Source: Verrucosispora sioxanthis (lineage in GTDB: Bacteria > Actinomycetota > Actinomycetes > Mycobacteriales > Micromonosporaceae). Taken from it: a stretch of 64,000 bases of DNA. Positions within the stretch are counted from its first letter, which is position 1. The number at the start of each line of letters is the position of its first letter. The position numbers and the translations under genes were made by a program. Below, one piece after another: positions 36,349 through 45,122 of this stretch. The notes under the pieces are model-generated. The model saw only the letters and a program-made list of their open reading frames with translations. It ran no database searches and was not told the origin of the DNA. The DNA lies in NCBI RefSeq assembly GCF_010560025.1, contig NZ_SAIY01000003.1:124001-188000 (forward strand), given 5' to 3'.

Positions 36349-36882
36349 TCACTCCTCGGCAGCGATCACCTCCCGGCGGGTAGGCACCGAGGAGACCGGA
36401 TAGGAACCGGCGGAGTGCGCGTTGTGGAAGGCCATCGCGATGCCCAGCAGGATCACGCAGCCGAGCAGGACAGGTACGAAGAGGAACAGCCACCCGGGTT
36501 GGGCCAGCATCACCAGTACGGTGTCGCCGCCGGCCGGCGGGTGGAACGACCGGGTCAGTCCCATCAGGGCCATGGCCAGGCCGACCGCGGCGGCGATCGT
36601 CCACGGGGCGTTTCCCAGCACGCGTACGCCGAGCAGGCCGACCACGGTGCAGATCGTGTGTCCACCGAGGACGTTGCGTGGATGGGCGAACGGCGCGTGC
36701 GGCGCCCCGAAGATCATCATGCAGGTGGAGCCCAGCGGAGCGATCAGCAGGGGCGTACCGACCAGCAGCGCGATGGAGCCCACCGCTCCGATGCCCAGCG
36801 TGCCCCCCACCCCGGCGAGCACCGCCGTCCGAGGCGGCCACGGGCGTCCGACTCCACGCACCAACGACCGTACGACAAGCAC
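36349..36882 (-). CDS. HPP family integral membrane protein
   Basis: About 177 residues with four to five membrane helices and the family's hallmark segments: PLGSTCMMIFGAPHAPFAHPRNVLGGH and, later, TRSFHPPAGGDT, which contains the His-Pro-Pro motif. Some HPP proteins have been linked to nitrite transport; the role here is unknown. The GTG start at 36882 is inferred from the GGGGGAAG just before it and because the upstream open frame is not hydrophobic. It lies 117 bases downstream of the third synthetase's start in the reverse direction and is probably unrelated to the cluster. Confidence 0.75.
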   Translation of the reverse strand: MLVVRSLVRGVGRPWPPRTAVLAGVGGTLGIGAVGSIALLVGTPLLIAPLGSTCMMIFGAPHAPFAHPRNVLGGHTICTVVGLLGVRVLGNAPWTIAAAVGLAMALMGLTRSFHPPAGGDTVLVMLAQPGWLFLFVPVLLGCVILLGIAMAFHNAHSAGSYPVSSVPTRREVIAAEE

Positions 36883-37288
36883 GCGCTTCCCCCAGCCATG
36901 CCTTGATGTTGCCGTCGCGTTAACGAAACCGCGCCCGAGAGGGCTCTCGATCCCACGAAATCCGACCCACGGAGCGGACGCCGGCCCGCCCTCCAGCCTT
37001 CGATTGGCACCCCGGACAGCTCGACTACCAGGCAAGACATTGGCTCCGCGGCCCCCGTACCGGCGGATCCAACGACCGGAAGCTTATCGCTTTGGATGCA
37101 TCCTGTCACTGGATGACATGTGACATGGAAGTGACATTCGCCGATGTTGCCGATTACGGTTATCCCACGCGAGGGACGAGAAAACATGGCCTAACCGGGC
37201 ACTGGCGACATCCCGCGAGAGGTTTCCTGGCGCCTGATTGAACCCATCCACCACCTCCGCCCGTACCTCTGTGCGAAGGGAGTGGCCC
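36883..37288. other. Intergenic region between HPP gene and Rieske operon
   Basis: No gene is seen here. It holds the promoters of two diverging units and the TGACAT repeats described separately. The stretch 37060-37170 is clearly AT-richer than the flanks. Confidence 0.5.
37104..37137. promoter_or_regulatory. Repeated TGACAT/TGTCAC operator-like sites
   Basis: TGACAT occurs three times (37114-37119, 37121-37126, 37132-37137). TGTCAC (37104-37109) and GTGACA (37120-37125) also form an inverted pair with ten bases between. This is the layout of a dimeric regulator site, about 150 bases before the secreted-protein gene. The regulator is unknown. Confidence 0.45.
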
Positions 37289-38083
37289 ATGAAGCGCCTG
37301 ACCCCGTTGCTCACCCTCCTGTCGGGGGCGGTGACGGCTGCCGTGCTGTTCACGATGAGTGCACAGGCATCCCCGCCGGGCACCCAACCCGCCGCCGGCG
37401 GCGGTGCGCCGGCCGCCGCGCCGGCCCCACCCGCCGACGCGGCGGCGGACGCCGACGCCGAGGCGGACCCCGACGCGGCTGCGCCCGACGAGGAACCGAG
37501 CGACGCCGACGCCCGCCGACCGGCCGGCACCTCGCCACCGACGGACCCGGACAGCTCGTCGGCCGGCACCGAGGTGACGTCGGTCGAGCAGAACTGGATC
37601 GGTGAACTCGAGAACGGGGCCACCATCGCCATCACCGTCAAGGACGGCAAGGCCGAGGCGTACGTCTGCGACGGTCGGAGCATGGAGCTGTGGCTGTCCG
37701 GCACGGTGCGCGACGGCAAGATCGAGCTGACCGGCAAGGACGCGAAGCTGACCGGCGTCATCCGGGGCGACCGCGCCAGCGGCGAGATGATCGTCGGCGT
37801 ACGGCGTTGGAAGTTCACCGCCCGACCCGACGACACGTCGACCGACGAGGCGGTGGTGAAGTCCGGCTCGGGCACCGCGCCGGCGATCTACCGGGTGACC
37901 GACGAGACCCGTAAGGCCGGCTTCGACGGCGGCTGGATCATGCTGCCCGACGGCACCCAGATCGGCATCGTCACCTGGAACGGCAAGCCCATTCCGGCTC
38001 CACCGCTGGACCCCGCCTTCAACAGCACGGTGGTCGACGGCGTAACCCTCGTCGCCGAACCGGTCATCCCCGGGGCGCGGTGA
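37289..38083 (+). CDS. Secreted protein with Ala/Pro/Asp-rich linker, function unknown
   Basis: A 264-residue protein. Residues 1-29 form a Sec-type signal peptide (MKRLTPLLTLLSGAVTAAV, then SAQA). Residues 30-100 are an Ala/Pro/Asp-rich, probably disordered linker. Residues about 105-260 form a beta-rich domain with WIGELENGATIAITVKDGK and a later FDGGWIMLPDGTQIG. I do not recognise the domain. ATG 37289 follows GAAGGGAGTG. The stop overlaps the next ATG by one base (TGATG), so it belongs to an operon with the b561-like and Rieske proteins and may act with them outside the membrane. Confidence 0.75.
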   Translation: MKRLTPLLTLLSGAVTAAVLFTMSAQASPPGTQPAAGGGAPAAAPAPPADAAADADAEADPDAAAPDEEPSDADARRPAGTSPPTDPDSSSAGTEVTSVEQNWIGELENGATIAITVKDGKAEAYVCDGRSMELWLSGTVRDGKIELTGKDAKLTGVIRGDRASGEMIVGVRRWKFTARPDDTSTDEAVVKSGSGTAPAIYRVTDETRKAGFDGGWIMLPDGTQIGIVTWNGKPIPAPPLDPAFNSTVVDGVTLVAEPVIPGAR

Positions 38084-38715
38084 TGTCCCAGCATCGGCAG
38101 GGCGGGGCACGCACCGTGCCCCGCCGGGCCTCCGAGCCCACCATCGAGGTGATGCGCGACTTCGGGGCCCCGCCGCCGAGCCCACCGAGACGGCGGCCCT
38201 CGCTGCTGGTGCCGCTTGTCGTCGGGGCCGGGGTGGCGGTGGCGCTGGGCGTCTACGGACGCACCCACACTCCCACCGGCATCGCCGTGAACGTGGCCGG
38301 CTTCTCCTCGCCGCTGACGGTGAAGGTGTGGCTCGGCACCGGGGCGGCGTTCTTCGCCGTCATCCAACTGCTGTCCGCGCTGGCGATGTGGGGTCGGCTC
38401 GGTGGCTTCTCCCCGTCCTGGGCCGGCGCGGCGCACCGCTGGTCGGGGCGGATCGCGTTCCTGCTCACCGTGCCCGTCGCGGTGCACTGCCTCTACGCGC
38501 TCGGCTTCGCCGACTACGACACCCGTACGCTGCTGCACTCCCTGCTGGGCTGCTTCTTCTTCGGGGCGTTCGCCACCAAGATGCTGACCCTGCCCAAGCG
38601 GGGCCTCGCCGGTTGGGTGCTCCCCACGGTCGGCGGGGCCGTGTTCGTCGCCCTGATCGGTGTCTTCCTGACCTCCTCGGTCTGGTACTTCACCACGTTC
38701 GGCATCCAGTTCTGA
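38083..38715 (+). CDS. Small membrane protein with b561-like histidines (DUF6529-like)
   Basis: A 210-residue protein with about five membrane helices after a basic, proline-rich cytoplasmic start. Three helix histidines (AAHRWSGRI, PVAVHCLY, TLLHSLLG) are placed as possible heme ligands, as in cytochrome b561/ferric reductase-like proteins. In actinobacteria this type of protein often precedes a Rieske protein, as it does here. It is probably the membrane partner of a small electron-transfer unit. Start 38083 is coupled to the previous stop; GTG 38080 is an alternative. Confidence 0.7.
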   Translation: MSQHRQGGARTVPRRASEPTIEVMRDFGAPPPSPPRRRPSLLVPLVVGAGVAVALGVYGRTHTPTGIAVNVAGFSSPLTVKVWLGTGAAFFAVIQLLSALAMWGRLGGFSPSWAGAAHRWSGRIAFLLTVPVAVHCLYALGFADYDTRTLLHSLLGCFFFGAFATKMLTLPKRGLAGWVLPTVGGAVFVALIGVFLTSSVWYFTTFGIQF

Positions 38716-38740
38716 TCCCCGGAAAGGCGAGGCACCGCAG

Positions 38741-39256
38741 ATGAAACACGAGCAGGCTGGCTGCTGCCGGTCGCGACGCGCCCTGCTGGCCGGTACCGGC
38801 GCGGTGGGCGTGGCCGCGTTGGCCGGTTGCGCGACGTACGGTCAGCCGACAGCGGCGCCACCGGCCGCACCGCCCGCCGGCACCGCCGGTGCCGCCGACC
38901 CGTCGGGCACCTCCGGTGCCGATCCCTCCGGCACCGCCACCCCGGGCGACGACGGCGCGGACGCCGGTCCACCGGCACTGGCCACCCTCGCCGACATCCC
39001 GGTCGGTGGCGGCGCGATCTTCGCCGACGCCGGCGTGGTGGTGACCCAGCCGACCGACGGGATCATCAAGGCGTACTCGGCGACCTGCACCCATCAGGGC
39101 TGCACGGTGACCTCGGTCTCCGACGGCACCATCGTCTGCGCCTGCCACAACAGCGTGTTCGACATCGCCGACGGCTCGGTACGCAGTGGCCCGGCGGGGG
39201 CGCCGCTGCCCGCCGCGAACGTCACCGTCGACGGTGACGCCATCCGGTTGGCCTGA
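38741..39256 (+). CDS. Rieske [2Fe-2S] protein, TAT-type lipoprotein
   Basis: A 171-residue protein. The N-terminus has consecutive arginines followed by ALLAGTGAVGVAALAGC, a TAT-type signal ending in a lipobox cysteine. A low-complexity linker follows. The C-terminal Rieske domain has CTHQGC and, 15 residues later, CACHNSVFD, giving the two Cys and two His ligands, and then a GPAGAPL loop. It is anchored outside the membrane and should pass electrons to or from the b561-like protein encoded 26 bases upstream. ATG 38741 is preceded by GGAAAGGCGAGG. Confidence 0.88.
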   Translation: MKHEQAGCCRSRRALLAGTGAVGVAALAGCATYGQPTAAPPAAPPAGTAGAADPSGTSGADPSGTATPGDDGADAGPPALATLADIPVGGGAIFADAGVVVTQPTDGIIKAYSATCTHQGCTVTSVSDGTIVCACHNSVFDIADGSVRSGPAGAPLPAANVTVDGDAIRLA

Positions 39257-39312
39257 CCCGACGCTCGGCGATGCGAACGCGGTGACGCGGCCCACCCAGG
39301 CCCGGGCCGCGC

Positions 39313-39384
39313 GGGGCCGTCCGAGGTGGCGTCACGCCCCCGGACGGCCCCTGCTCCACCCACGATCCGCAGGTGGAGCAGGGG
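39313..39384. terminator. Double hairpin terminator between Rieske and cellulase genes
   Basis: GGGGCCGTCCG (39313-39323) pairs with its complement (39341-39351). CCCCTGCTCCACC (39348-39360) pairs with its complement (39372-39384). The two stems overlap by a few bases and so are mutually exclusive at the junction. They lie between converging stops. Confidence 0.75.
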
Positions 39385-39394
39385 ACGCGGCCGG

Positions 39395-41371
39395 TCAGGA
39401 CGCGGTGCAGGTCAACCCGGAGGGCGTACCCGATCCGCTGCCGGTCAGCCCGAACGTGGTGCTGGCGTCGGCGGCGAGCTGCCCGTTGTAGGGCTCGTTG
39501 CGCACCGTCACCGTGCTGCCGGAGGTGGTGAGCCGGCCGTTCCACAGTGACGCGATCGTGGTGCCGGCGGGGGCGGTCCAGGTGACCGTCCAGCCGGAGA
39601 TGGCCGCCGTACCGGTGTTACGGACGGTCACCTCCGCCTGGTAGCCACCCTGCCACGAACTGGTGACCCGGTACGTCGCGGCACAGCCGGCGTCACCGTT
39701 GCCGTTGCCGGCGGGGGTGGTGACGGTCAGCGCCGGCGAGGCCGCCGACACGTTGCCGGCCGCGTCGCGGGCCCGCACGGTGAAGGTGTAGCTGGTCGAG
39801 GCGCTCAGCCCGGTCGCCCGGTAGGTGGTCCCGGAGACCGTGCCGACCACGGTGGCCGCCCCGGATCCGGTGGCCCGCAGCACCTCGTACGAGGTGACAC
39901 CCACGTCGTCCGTGGCCGCCGCCCAGTTCAGCGTGGCCGAGGTGGCGGTCACGTCGGTGGCGGTCGGCCGTCCGGGGGCGGTCGGCGCGGTGGTGTCGCC
40001 GGGGCCGGGCCCGCCGGCGTAGCGCTCGGCGAGGCTCATGCCGGTGGTGGAGTCGGTGCCGCCGAGGCGCACCTGGTGGTCGAGGCCGACGAACTTGCCG
40101 TTGTGCTGCCACAACGCGGGCTTGAGCATCTGGTTGTACTTCGTCTCGTCCCAGCTGGCCCAGTCGTCCAGCAGCAGACCCCCGGTGTCACCGGAGTTGG
40201 GGTTGAGGCACCAGAAGGTGTGGTGAATACCGTTCTCGATCATCAGGTCGCGCAGCGCGGCCATCCAGCGGTCCTGCCGGTCGTCCTGCCCCAGCCGGCC
40301 ACCCCACTCCCCGACCAGCAGCGGTGCGATGTTCTGCTCGTGGATGTAGAACCAGTTCGGCCGCCACACGTCGTTGGTCAGCGAGTCCTTGTCGAAGTCG
40401 CCCTCGAACCATGGCTGCTCGTACACCAGCGGTCCGTAGTCGTGCGGCGAGTAGACGAGTTGGTCCTGCTGGGCACCGAGGTTGACCGGGTGCTCGGCAA
40501 CGCCGCGCAGGTTGCCGCCCCACCAGTTGTAGTGGTAGTTGGGGCTGCGGTCGGGGTTGGTGTTCGGCGAGTTCCAGGTGGCACCGGCGCGCGGGTAGAT
40601 CTCGATGCCCTCGCAGAGGATCAGCAGGTTCGGGTTGATGGCCAGGATCCGCCGGCCCGCCGTCTCGCACGCGTACTTGAAGTTGTCCTGGTCGGTGCTG
40701 GAGTCCCACTTGGCCCGCTGGGGATCGTTCGGGGTCCCGTGCGGCTCGTTCTTGATGTCCATCGCGACGATGGTGTCGTTCGTCCGGTAGCGGGTGGTGA
40801 TCCACTCCCAGCCCTGGAAGAACAGTTCCGGGGTGACGCTGCCCTTCCACCACACCGGATAGACGTGGCCGGAGTTGTCCGCCTCGGCGCTGTGCACGTC
40901 GAGCATGACCTTCAGCCCGTACTTCTCGCACAGGGCGAGCCAGTGGTCGAAGACCTGGAGGTTGTTCAGGCCCTCCAGCTCCGGGTTGACGTACGTGTTG
41001 ACGTTCGGCCGGATCGTCTGCCCGGCCTTCCACTCCAGCAGCAGTTGCGTGGAGATGGGCACCCGGACGATGTTGATGCCGCGCTGGGCCATCTGGCGGG
41101 TTATCGATTCGAGGTTGCCCGACCACAGGCCGTGGAAGACCCGCTCGCTGGCGTTGAAGCCGAACCAGTTCGCCCCGGTGAGCCAGACCTGGTTGCCGGC
41201 CTCGTCGACGATCCGGTTGCCGTCGGTGTGCAGCCAGTCGGCGGTCGGCGCGGCGGCGACGGCCGGAGCACCGACCGTCGGCGCCGCCGTCGCGGCGGGC
41301 GCGGCGGCGGCCAAGCCGAGCAGAGCCACGGCCACCGTCGCGGCGGCCTGAAGTTTTGTACGTGCAGACAT
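39395..41371 (-). CDS. Secreted GH5 cellulase with FnIII and CBM2 modules
   Basis: A 658-residue protein. Residues 1-35 are a signal peptide. Residues about 40-405 form a glycoside hydrolase family 5 domain, with acid/base Glu in DIKNEPHGT and nucleophile Glu in LLVGEWGGRLG. A fibronectin type III module runs from about 445 to 530 (TATSATLNWAAATDDVG). A family 2 cellulose-binding module is at the end, with AISGWTVTWTAPAGTTI and LWNGRLTTSGSTV. It should cut internal beta-1,4-glucan links outside the cell. ATG 41371 follows AGAGGAAG. A CebR-type operator lies 64 bases upstream, so it is probably induced by cellobiose. Confidence 0.92.
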   Translation of the reverse strand: MSARTKLQAAATVAVALLGLAAAAPAATAAPTVGAPAVAAAPTADWLHTDGNRIVDEAGNQVWLTGANWFGFNASERVFHGLWSGNLESITRQMAQRGINIVRVPISTQLLLEWKAGQTIRPNVNTYVNPELEGLNNLQVFDHWLALCEKYGLKVMLDVHSAEADNSGHVYPVWWKGSVTPELFFQGWEWITTRYRTNDTIVAMDIKNEPHGTPNDPQRAKWDSSTDQDNFKYACETAGRRILAINPNLLILCEGIEIYPRAGATWNSPNTNPDRSPNYHYNWWGGNLRGVAEHPVNLGAQQDQLVYSPHDYGPLVYEQPWFEGDFDKDSLTNDVWRPNWFYIHEQNIAPLLVGEWGGRLGQDDRQDRWMAALRDLMIENGIHHTFWCLNPNSGDTGGLLLDDWASWDETKYNQMLKPALWQHNGKFVGLDHQVRLGGTDSTTGMSLAERYAGGPGPGDTTAPTAPGRPTATDVTATSATLNWAAATDDVGVTSYEVLRATGSGAATVVGTVSGTTYRATGLSASTSYTFTVRARDAAGNVSAASPALTVTTPAGNGNGDAGCAATYRVTSSWQGGYQAEVTVRNTGTAAISGWTVTWTAPAGTTIASLWNGRLTTSGSTVTVRNEPYNGQLAADASTTFGLTGSGSGTPSGLTCTAS

Positions 41372-41434
41372 GCGACTTCCTCTGTGGTGGGTGAGGGAGC
41401 GAGCACGTCGAGAAACAGTCCTGCCCAGGGACCG

Positions 41435-41448
41435 TGGGAGCGCTTCCA
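41435..41448. promoter_or_regulatory. CebR-type operator upstream of the cellulase
   Basis: TGGGAGCGCTTCCA differs at one base from the palindrome TGGGAGCGCTCCCA bound by the actinobacterial cellulose-utilisation repressor CebR. It lies just before the cellulase gene, in a position to block transcription. Confidence 0.8.
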
Positions 41449-41495
41449 GACCCACCTTAGGCGGTCGACCCCGACAACGGAAGGCCCACCCCCCG

Positions 41496-41578
41496 ACCTC
41501 GCCGATCTTGCACTTTCCGTCGCCACAAAAGCCGCGACAAGGGGCATCTCGGCGACCGAAAGTGCAAGATCGCGGGAG
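41496..41578. repeat. Long inverted repeat element after urtE
   Basis: Two near-identical arms of about 30 bases face each other. Both contain GATCTTGCACTTTC (41504-41517 and the complement of 41558-41571), flanked by matching GTCGCC and ACCTC stretches, with a centre of about 35 bases. It begins right after the urtE stop and could act as its terminator. I recall similar GATCTTGCACTTTC elements scattered in Micromonospora intergenic DNA, but I cannot verify this here. Confidence 0.7.
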
Positions 41579-41579
41579 G

Positions 41580-42275
41580 TCAGACCGCGAGGGCCTCCCG
41601 GACGGTGTGTTCGGCGGTGGCGCCGCCGTCGCCGGCGGAGGTGACGCGGCCGGATTCGAGGACGTGGTAGCGGTCGGCGACCCGCAGCGCGAAGCCGAGG
41701 TGCTGCTCGACCAGGAGCACACTGAACCCGCTCTGGGCGATGAGTGCGACGATCCGGTCCTGGATCTCGGTCACCACCGACGGCTGGATGCCCTCGGTCG
41801 GTTCGTCGAGCATCAGCAGCCGTGGTCGGGTGATGAGTGCCCGGGCGATGGCCAGCTGCTGACGCTGGCCGCCGGAGAGCAGCCCGGCCCGGCGACGCAG
41901 CAACGGACGCAGCGCCGGGAACAGGTCCAGCACCTCGGCCGTGGCCGTCGCGCCGTCCCGGCGACCGTCGGCGACCAGGCGCAGGTTCTCCGCCGCGGTC
42001 AGGTGCGGGAAGCACTGCTGCCCCTGCGGCACGTACGCGATTCCCCGGGCGACCCGCTCGTGCGGAGCCAGCCGGGTGATGTCCTCGCCGTCCAGCTCGA
42101 CCCGGCCGGCGGTCGGACGCAGCAGGCCGGCGGCCACCCGCAGCAGGGTGGACTTGCCGGCTCCGTTGTGGCCCAGCACCGTGGCGACCCCGTCGTCGGG
42201 CACCGTCACGTCGACGCCGTGCAGCACCCGGCTGCGCCCGTAACCGGCGTGCACGCCGCGCATCGCGAGCATCAT
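41580..42275 (-). CDS. urtE: Urea ABC transporter ATP-binding protein UrtE
   Basis: A 231-residue LivF/UrtE-type ATPase with Walker A GHNGAGKST, signature LSGGQRQQLAIARAL, and Walker B LLMLDEPTEGIQP. The Thr-Glu-Gly-Ile-Gln run after Walker B is typical of UrtE. It powers urea uptake with UrtD. ATG 42275 overlaps the urtD stop as ATGA. It is the last gene of the urt operon. Confidence 0.9.
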   Translation of the reverse strand: MMLAMRGVHAGYGRSRVLHGVDVTVPDDGVATVLGHNGAGKSTLLRVAAGLLRPTAGRVELDGEDITRLAPHERVARGIAYVPQGQQCFPHLTAAENLRLVADGRRDGATATAEVLDLFPALRPLLRRRAGLLSGGQRQQLAIARALITRPRLLMLDEPTEGIQPSVVTEIQDRIVALIAQSGFSVLLVEQHLGFALRVADRYHVLESGRVTSAGDGGATAEHTVREALAV

Positions 42276-43045
42276 GCCTCCGTGTGCGTCGGGGCCGACC
42301 CGGCGTCGACCGGGTGACCGAGGTAGACCTCCTGCACGCGTGGGTCGGCCTGTACCTGCGCGACGGTGCCCTCGCTGAGCACCTTGCCGGCGTGCAGCAC
42401 GGTGACGGTACGCGCGAAGCGGCGCAGGAAGTCCATGTCGTGCTCGATCACCACCACCGTGCGGTCCTGGCTCACTTTCTCCAGCAGCTGCCCGGTGGCG
42501 TCGCGTTCCTCGTGGCTCATGCCGGCGACCGGCTCGTCGAGCAGCAGCAGCCGGGTGTCCTGCACCAGCAGCATGCCGATCTCCAGCCACTGCTTCTGCC
42601 CGTGGGCGAGGGTGCCGGCGAGCTGGTCGGCGCGGCTCGCCAGGCCGATCACGTCGAGGGCCTCGGCCACCTCGTCGGGCACGTCGTGGCGGCGGCGCAG
42701 CAACGTCGCCCAGCCGCGCCGGGCCCCGGCGGCGATGTCGAGGTTCTGCAACACGGTCAGCTCCTCGAACACCGTCGAGGTCTGGAAGGTGCGGCCGACG
42801 CCGAGCCGGCTGATCCGGTGCACCGGCCGGCCGAGCAGTTCCCGGTCGCCGAAACGCACCGAGCCGGTGGCCCGGACCAGGCCGGTGACCGCGTCCACCA
42901 GGGTGGTCTTGCCGGCGCCGTTGGGCCCGATCAGGAACCGGATGTCGCCGGGGGCGACATCGAGGGACACCCCGTCGACGGCGGTGAACCCGTCGAAGCT
43001 GACCCGCAGGTCACGCACGTAGAGCCCGTGCAACTGCCCGGTCAT
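42272..43045 (-). CDS. urtD: Urea ABC transporter ATP-binding protein UrtD
   Basis: A 257-residue LivG/UrtD-type ATPase with GPNGAGKTTLVDAVTG, an AHGQKQWLEIGMLL signature (the Leu-Ser-Gly-Gly position is replaced by Ala-His-Gly-Gln, as usual in UrtD), and LLLLDEPVAGMS. The ATG at 43045 follows GGGAGGGGG and overlaps the urtC stop. Confidence 0.9.
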   Translation of the reverse strand: MTGQLHGLYVRDLRVSFDGFTAVDGVSLDVAPGDIRFLIGPNGAGKTTLVDAVTGLVRATGSVRFGDRELLGRPVHRISRLGVGRTFQTSTVFEELTVLQNLDIAAGARRGWATLLRRRHDVPDEVAEALDVIGLASRADQLAGTLAHGQKQWLEIGMLLVQDTRLLLLDEPVAGMSHEERDATGQLLEKVSQDRTVVVIEHDMDFLRRFARTVTVLHAGKVLSEGTVAQVQADPRVQEVYLGHPVDAGSAPTHTEA

Positions 43046-44211
43046 GCCGCCCCCTCCCGCCGCCGAGGTCGAAATCGACTCAGTCGACTCGGGCGGGGTT
43101 CGCCGTCGTCGCGGCGGCGGGCCAGACCGATCAGCGAGGCCAGGCCGCCGGGCAGGAACGCCACCACCACCACGAACAGCAGGCCCTGGAGGTACGTCCA
43201 GGTGCCCGGGAAGCGCTCCGACAGGGCGGTACGCGCCCACGCCACCGCGACCGCACCGAGTACCGGGCCGAGCAGCGTGGCGCGCCCGCCGATGGCGACG
43301 CCGATGACGAACTCGATGGACGGCACGATCCCGATCAGGGCCGGGGAGATGATGCCCACCGCCGGCACGAACAGCGCGCCGGCCAGCCCGGCCATGCCGG
43401 CGGCGACCACGTACGCGACGAGCTTGACGGTGGCCGGGTCGTAGCCGAGGAAGCGGACCCGCTCCTCCGAGTCGCGCACGGCCACCAGCAGCTCGCCGTA
43501 GCGGCTCTGCATCAGGTGCCGGGCCAGGGCTAGCAGGGCCAGCAGCGTGCCGGCGATGATGAAGTAGACCATCCGCTGGTTGACCGGGTCGTCCAGGTCG
43601 TAGCCGAAGAAGCCCTGGATGTCGGTGAGCCCGTTGGTGCCGCCGGTGGTGCCCTGCTGGCCGATCAGCAGGATCACCATGGCGGCGGCGAGGGCCTGGC
43701 TGAGGATGGCGAAGTAGGCGCCGCGCACCCGACGGCGGAACACCAACGACCCGAGTACGAAGGCGACCGCCATCGGCAGCAGCACCGTGGCGGGCAGGGC
43801 GAACCACGGGCTGGCGAACGGCCGCCACCACAGCGGCAGCTCGTCCAGTTGCCCGTACAGCATCATGAAGTCGGGCATGGTGCCCGGCCCCGCGTCGGCG
43901 AGCTTGAGATGCATGGCCATCGCGTAGCCGCCGAGGCCGAAGAAGACGCCCTGGCCGAGGGTGAGCATGCCGCCTCGGCCCCAGGCCAGGCCGATGCCGA
44001 CCGCGACCATGGCCACGCAGAGGTACTTCGCCAGCAGGGAGAGCCGGAAGTCCGACAGCAGCAGCGGCGCGACGGCGAAGAGCAGGGCCGCGCCGAAGGC
44101 GAATCCGACGGCGGCCCGGTAGCGGTGCCGGGACGGTCCGGCCGCCGGTCTGGTCGGTGGTGTCGGCGCCGGGTCGGTGGCGGCGACGGGATCTCGGGCG
44201 ACGGTGGTCAT
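43042..44211 (-). CDS. urtC: Urea ABC transporter permease UrtC
   Basis: A 389-residue permease of the LivM type with about nine membrane helices. It has GRGGMLTLGQGVFFGLGGYA near the first third and the cytoplasmic coupling segment AVRDSEERVRFLGYDP. ATG 44211 follows CAGGAGTC and overlaps the urtB stop as ATGA. Confidence 0.9.
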   Translation of the reverse strand: MTTVARDPVAATDPAPTPPTRPAAGPSRHRYRAAVGFAFGAALLFAVAPLLLSDFRLSLLAKYLCVAMVAVGIGLAWGRGGMLTLGQGVFFGLGGYAMAMHLKLADAGPGTMPDFMMLYGQLDELPLWWRPFASPWFALPATVLLPMAVAFVLGSLVFRRRVRGAYFAILSQALAAAMVILLIGQQGTTGGTNGLTDIQGFFGYDLDDPVNQRMVYFIIAGTLLALLALARHLMQSRYGELLVAVRDSEERVRFLGYDPATVKLVAYVVAAGMAGLAGALFVPAVGIISPALIGIVPSIEFVIGVAIGGRATLLGPVLGAVAVAWARTALSERFPGTWTYLQGLLFVVVVAFLPGGLASLIGLARRRDDGEPRPSRLSRFRPRRREGAA

Positions 44212-45095
44212 GCCAGACTCCTGGTACGCAGGGTGAACAGGCCCTGGGGTCGCCACTGGAGGAACGCGACGATGGCGATGAAGACCATCACCTTGGCGAC
44301 GCTGAGGGTGGTGAGGTACTCGCCGGTCGCCTGGAGCACGCCGAGGGCGAAGGCGACGATGACGGTGCCCTTGAGCTGGCCGATCCCGCCGACCACGACG
44401 ACCAGGAAGGCGTCGATGATCAGGTTGGTGCCCATGGTGGGACCGATCGGCCCGAGCAGGGTGAGGGCCACTCCGGCGATGCCGGCCAGGCCGGAGCCGA
44501 TGAAGAAGGTCATCCGGTCGACCCGGGCGGTGGGGATGCCGGAGACAGCCGCCAGGTCCCGGTTCTGCACGACGGCCCGGATCCGGCGCCCCAGCGGGGT
44601 GACCCGCAGGGCGAGGGTCAACGCGACGACCGCGCCGCCGGCCAGGGCGAGGATGAACAACCGGTTGTTGGCCACCGTGATGCCGCCGGGCAGCGCGATG
44701 TTTCCGGTGAGCAGCTCCGGGGCGCGGGTCTGCACGTTGGGGCTGCCGAAGATGTCTCGGGCGAGCTGTTGCAGGATCAGCGACACCCCCCAGGTGACCA
44801 GCAGGGTGTCCAGCGGGCGGGCGTAGAGGCGGCGGATCAGCAGCATCTCCAGCAGCACACCCATTGCGCCGGCCACCACGAAGGCGACCGGCAGGGCGAT
44901 CAGCAGTGACCAGCCGGCCGCGGTGATGACCTGTTGCAGCACGTAGGTGGTGTAGGCGCCGGCCATGATGAACTCGCCGTGGGCCATGTTGATGACGCCC
45001 ATCTGGCCGAAGGTCAGGGCCAGGCCGAGGGCGATGAGCAGCAGCACCGCCCCGATGCTGACGCCGGTGAAGAGTTGGCCGATGAGAACTGTCAC
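44208..45095 (-). CDS. urtB: Urea ABC transporter permease UrtB
   Basis: A 295-residue LivH-type permease with about eight helices. It has TFGQMGVINMAHGEFIMAGA near the N-terminus and the coupling loop AVVQNRDLAAVSGIP. The start is GTG 45095 after CGGAGTAC. A strong hairpin separates it from urtA. Confidence 0.9.
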   Translation of the reverse strand: MTVLIGQLFTGVSIGAVLLLIALGLALTFGQMGVINMAHGEFIMAGAYTTYVLQQVITAAGWSLLIALPVAFVVAGAMGVLLEMLLIRRLYARPLDTLLVTWGVSLILQQLARDIFGSPNVQTRAPELLTGNIALPGGITVANNRLFILALAGGAVVALTLALRVTPLGRRIRAVVQNRDLAAVSGIPTARVDRMTFFIGSGLAGIAGVALTLLGPIGPTMGTNLIIDAFLVVVVGGIGQLKGTVIVAFALGVLQATGEYLTTLSVAKVMVFIAIVAFLQWRPQGLFTLRTRSLA

Positions 45096-45122
45096 GGTGC
45101 GTACTCCGAACTGCTGGTGGGT

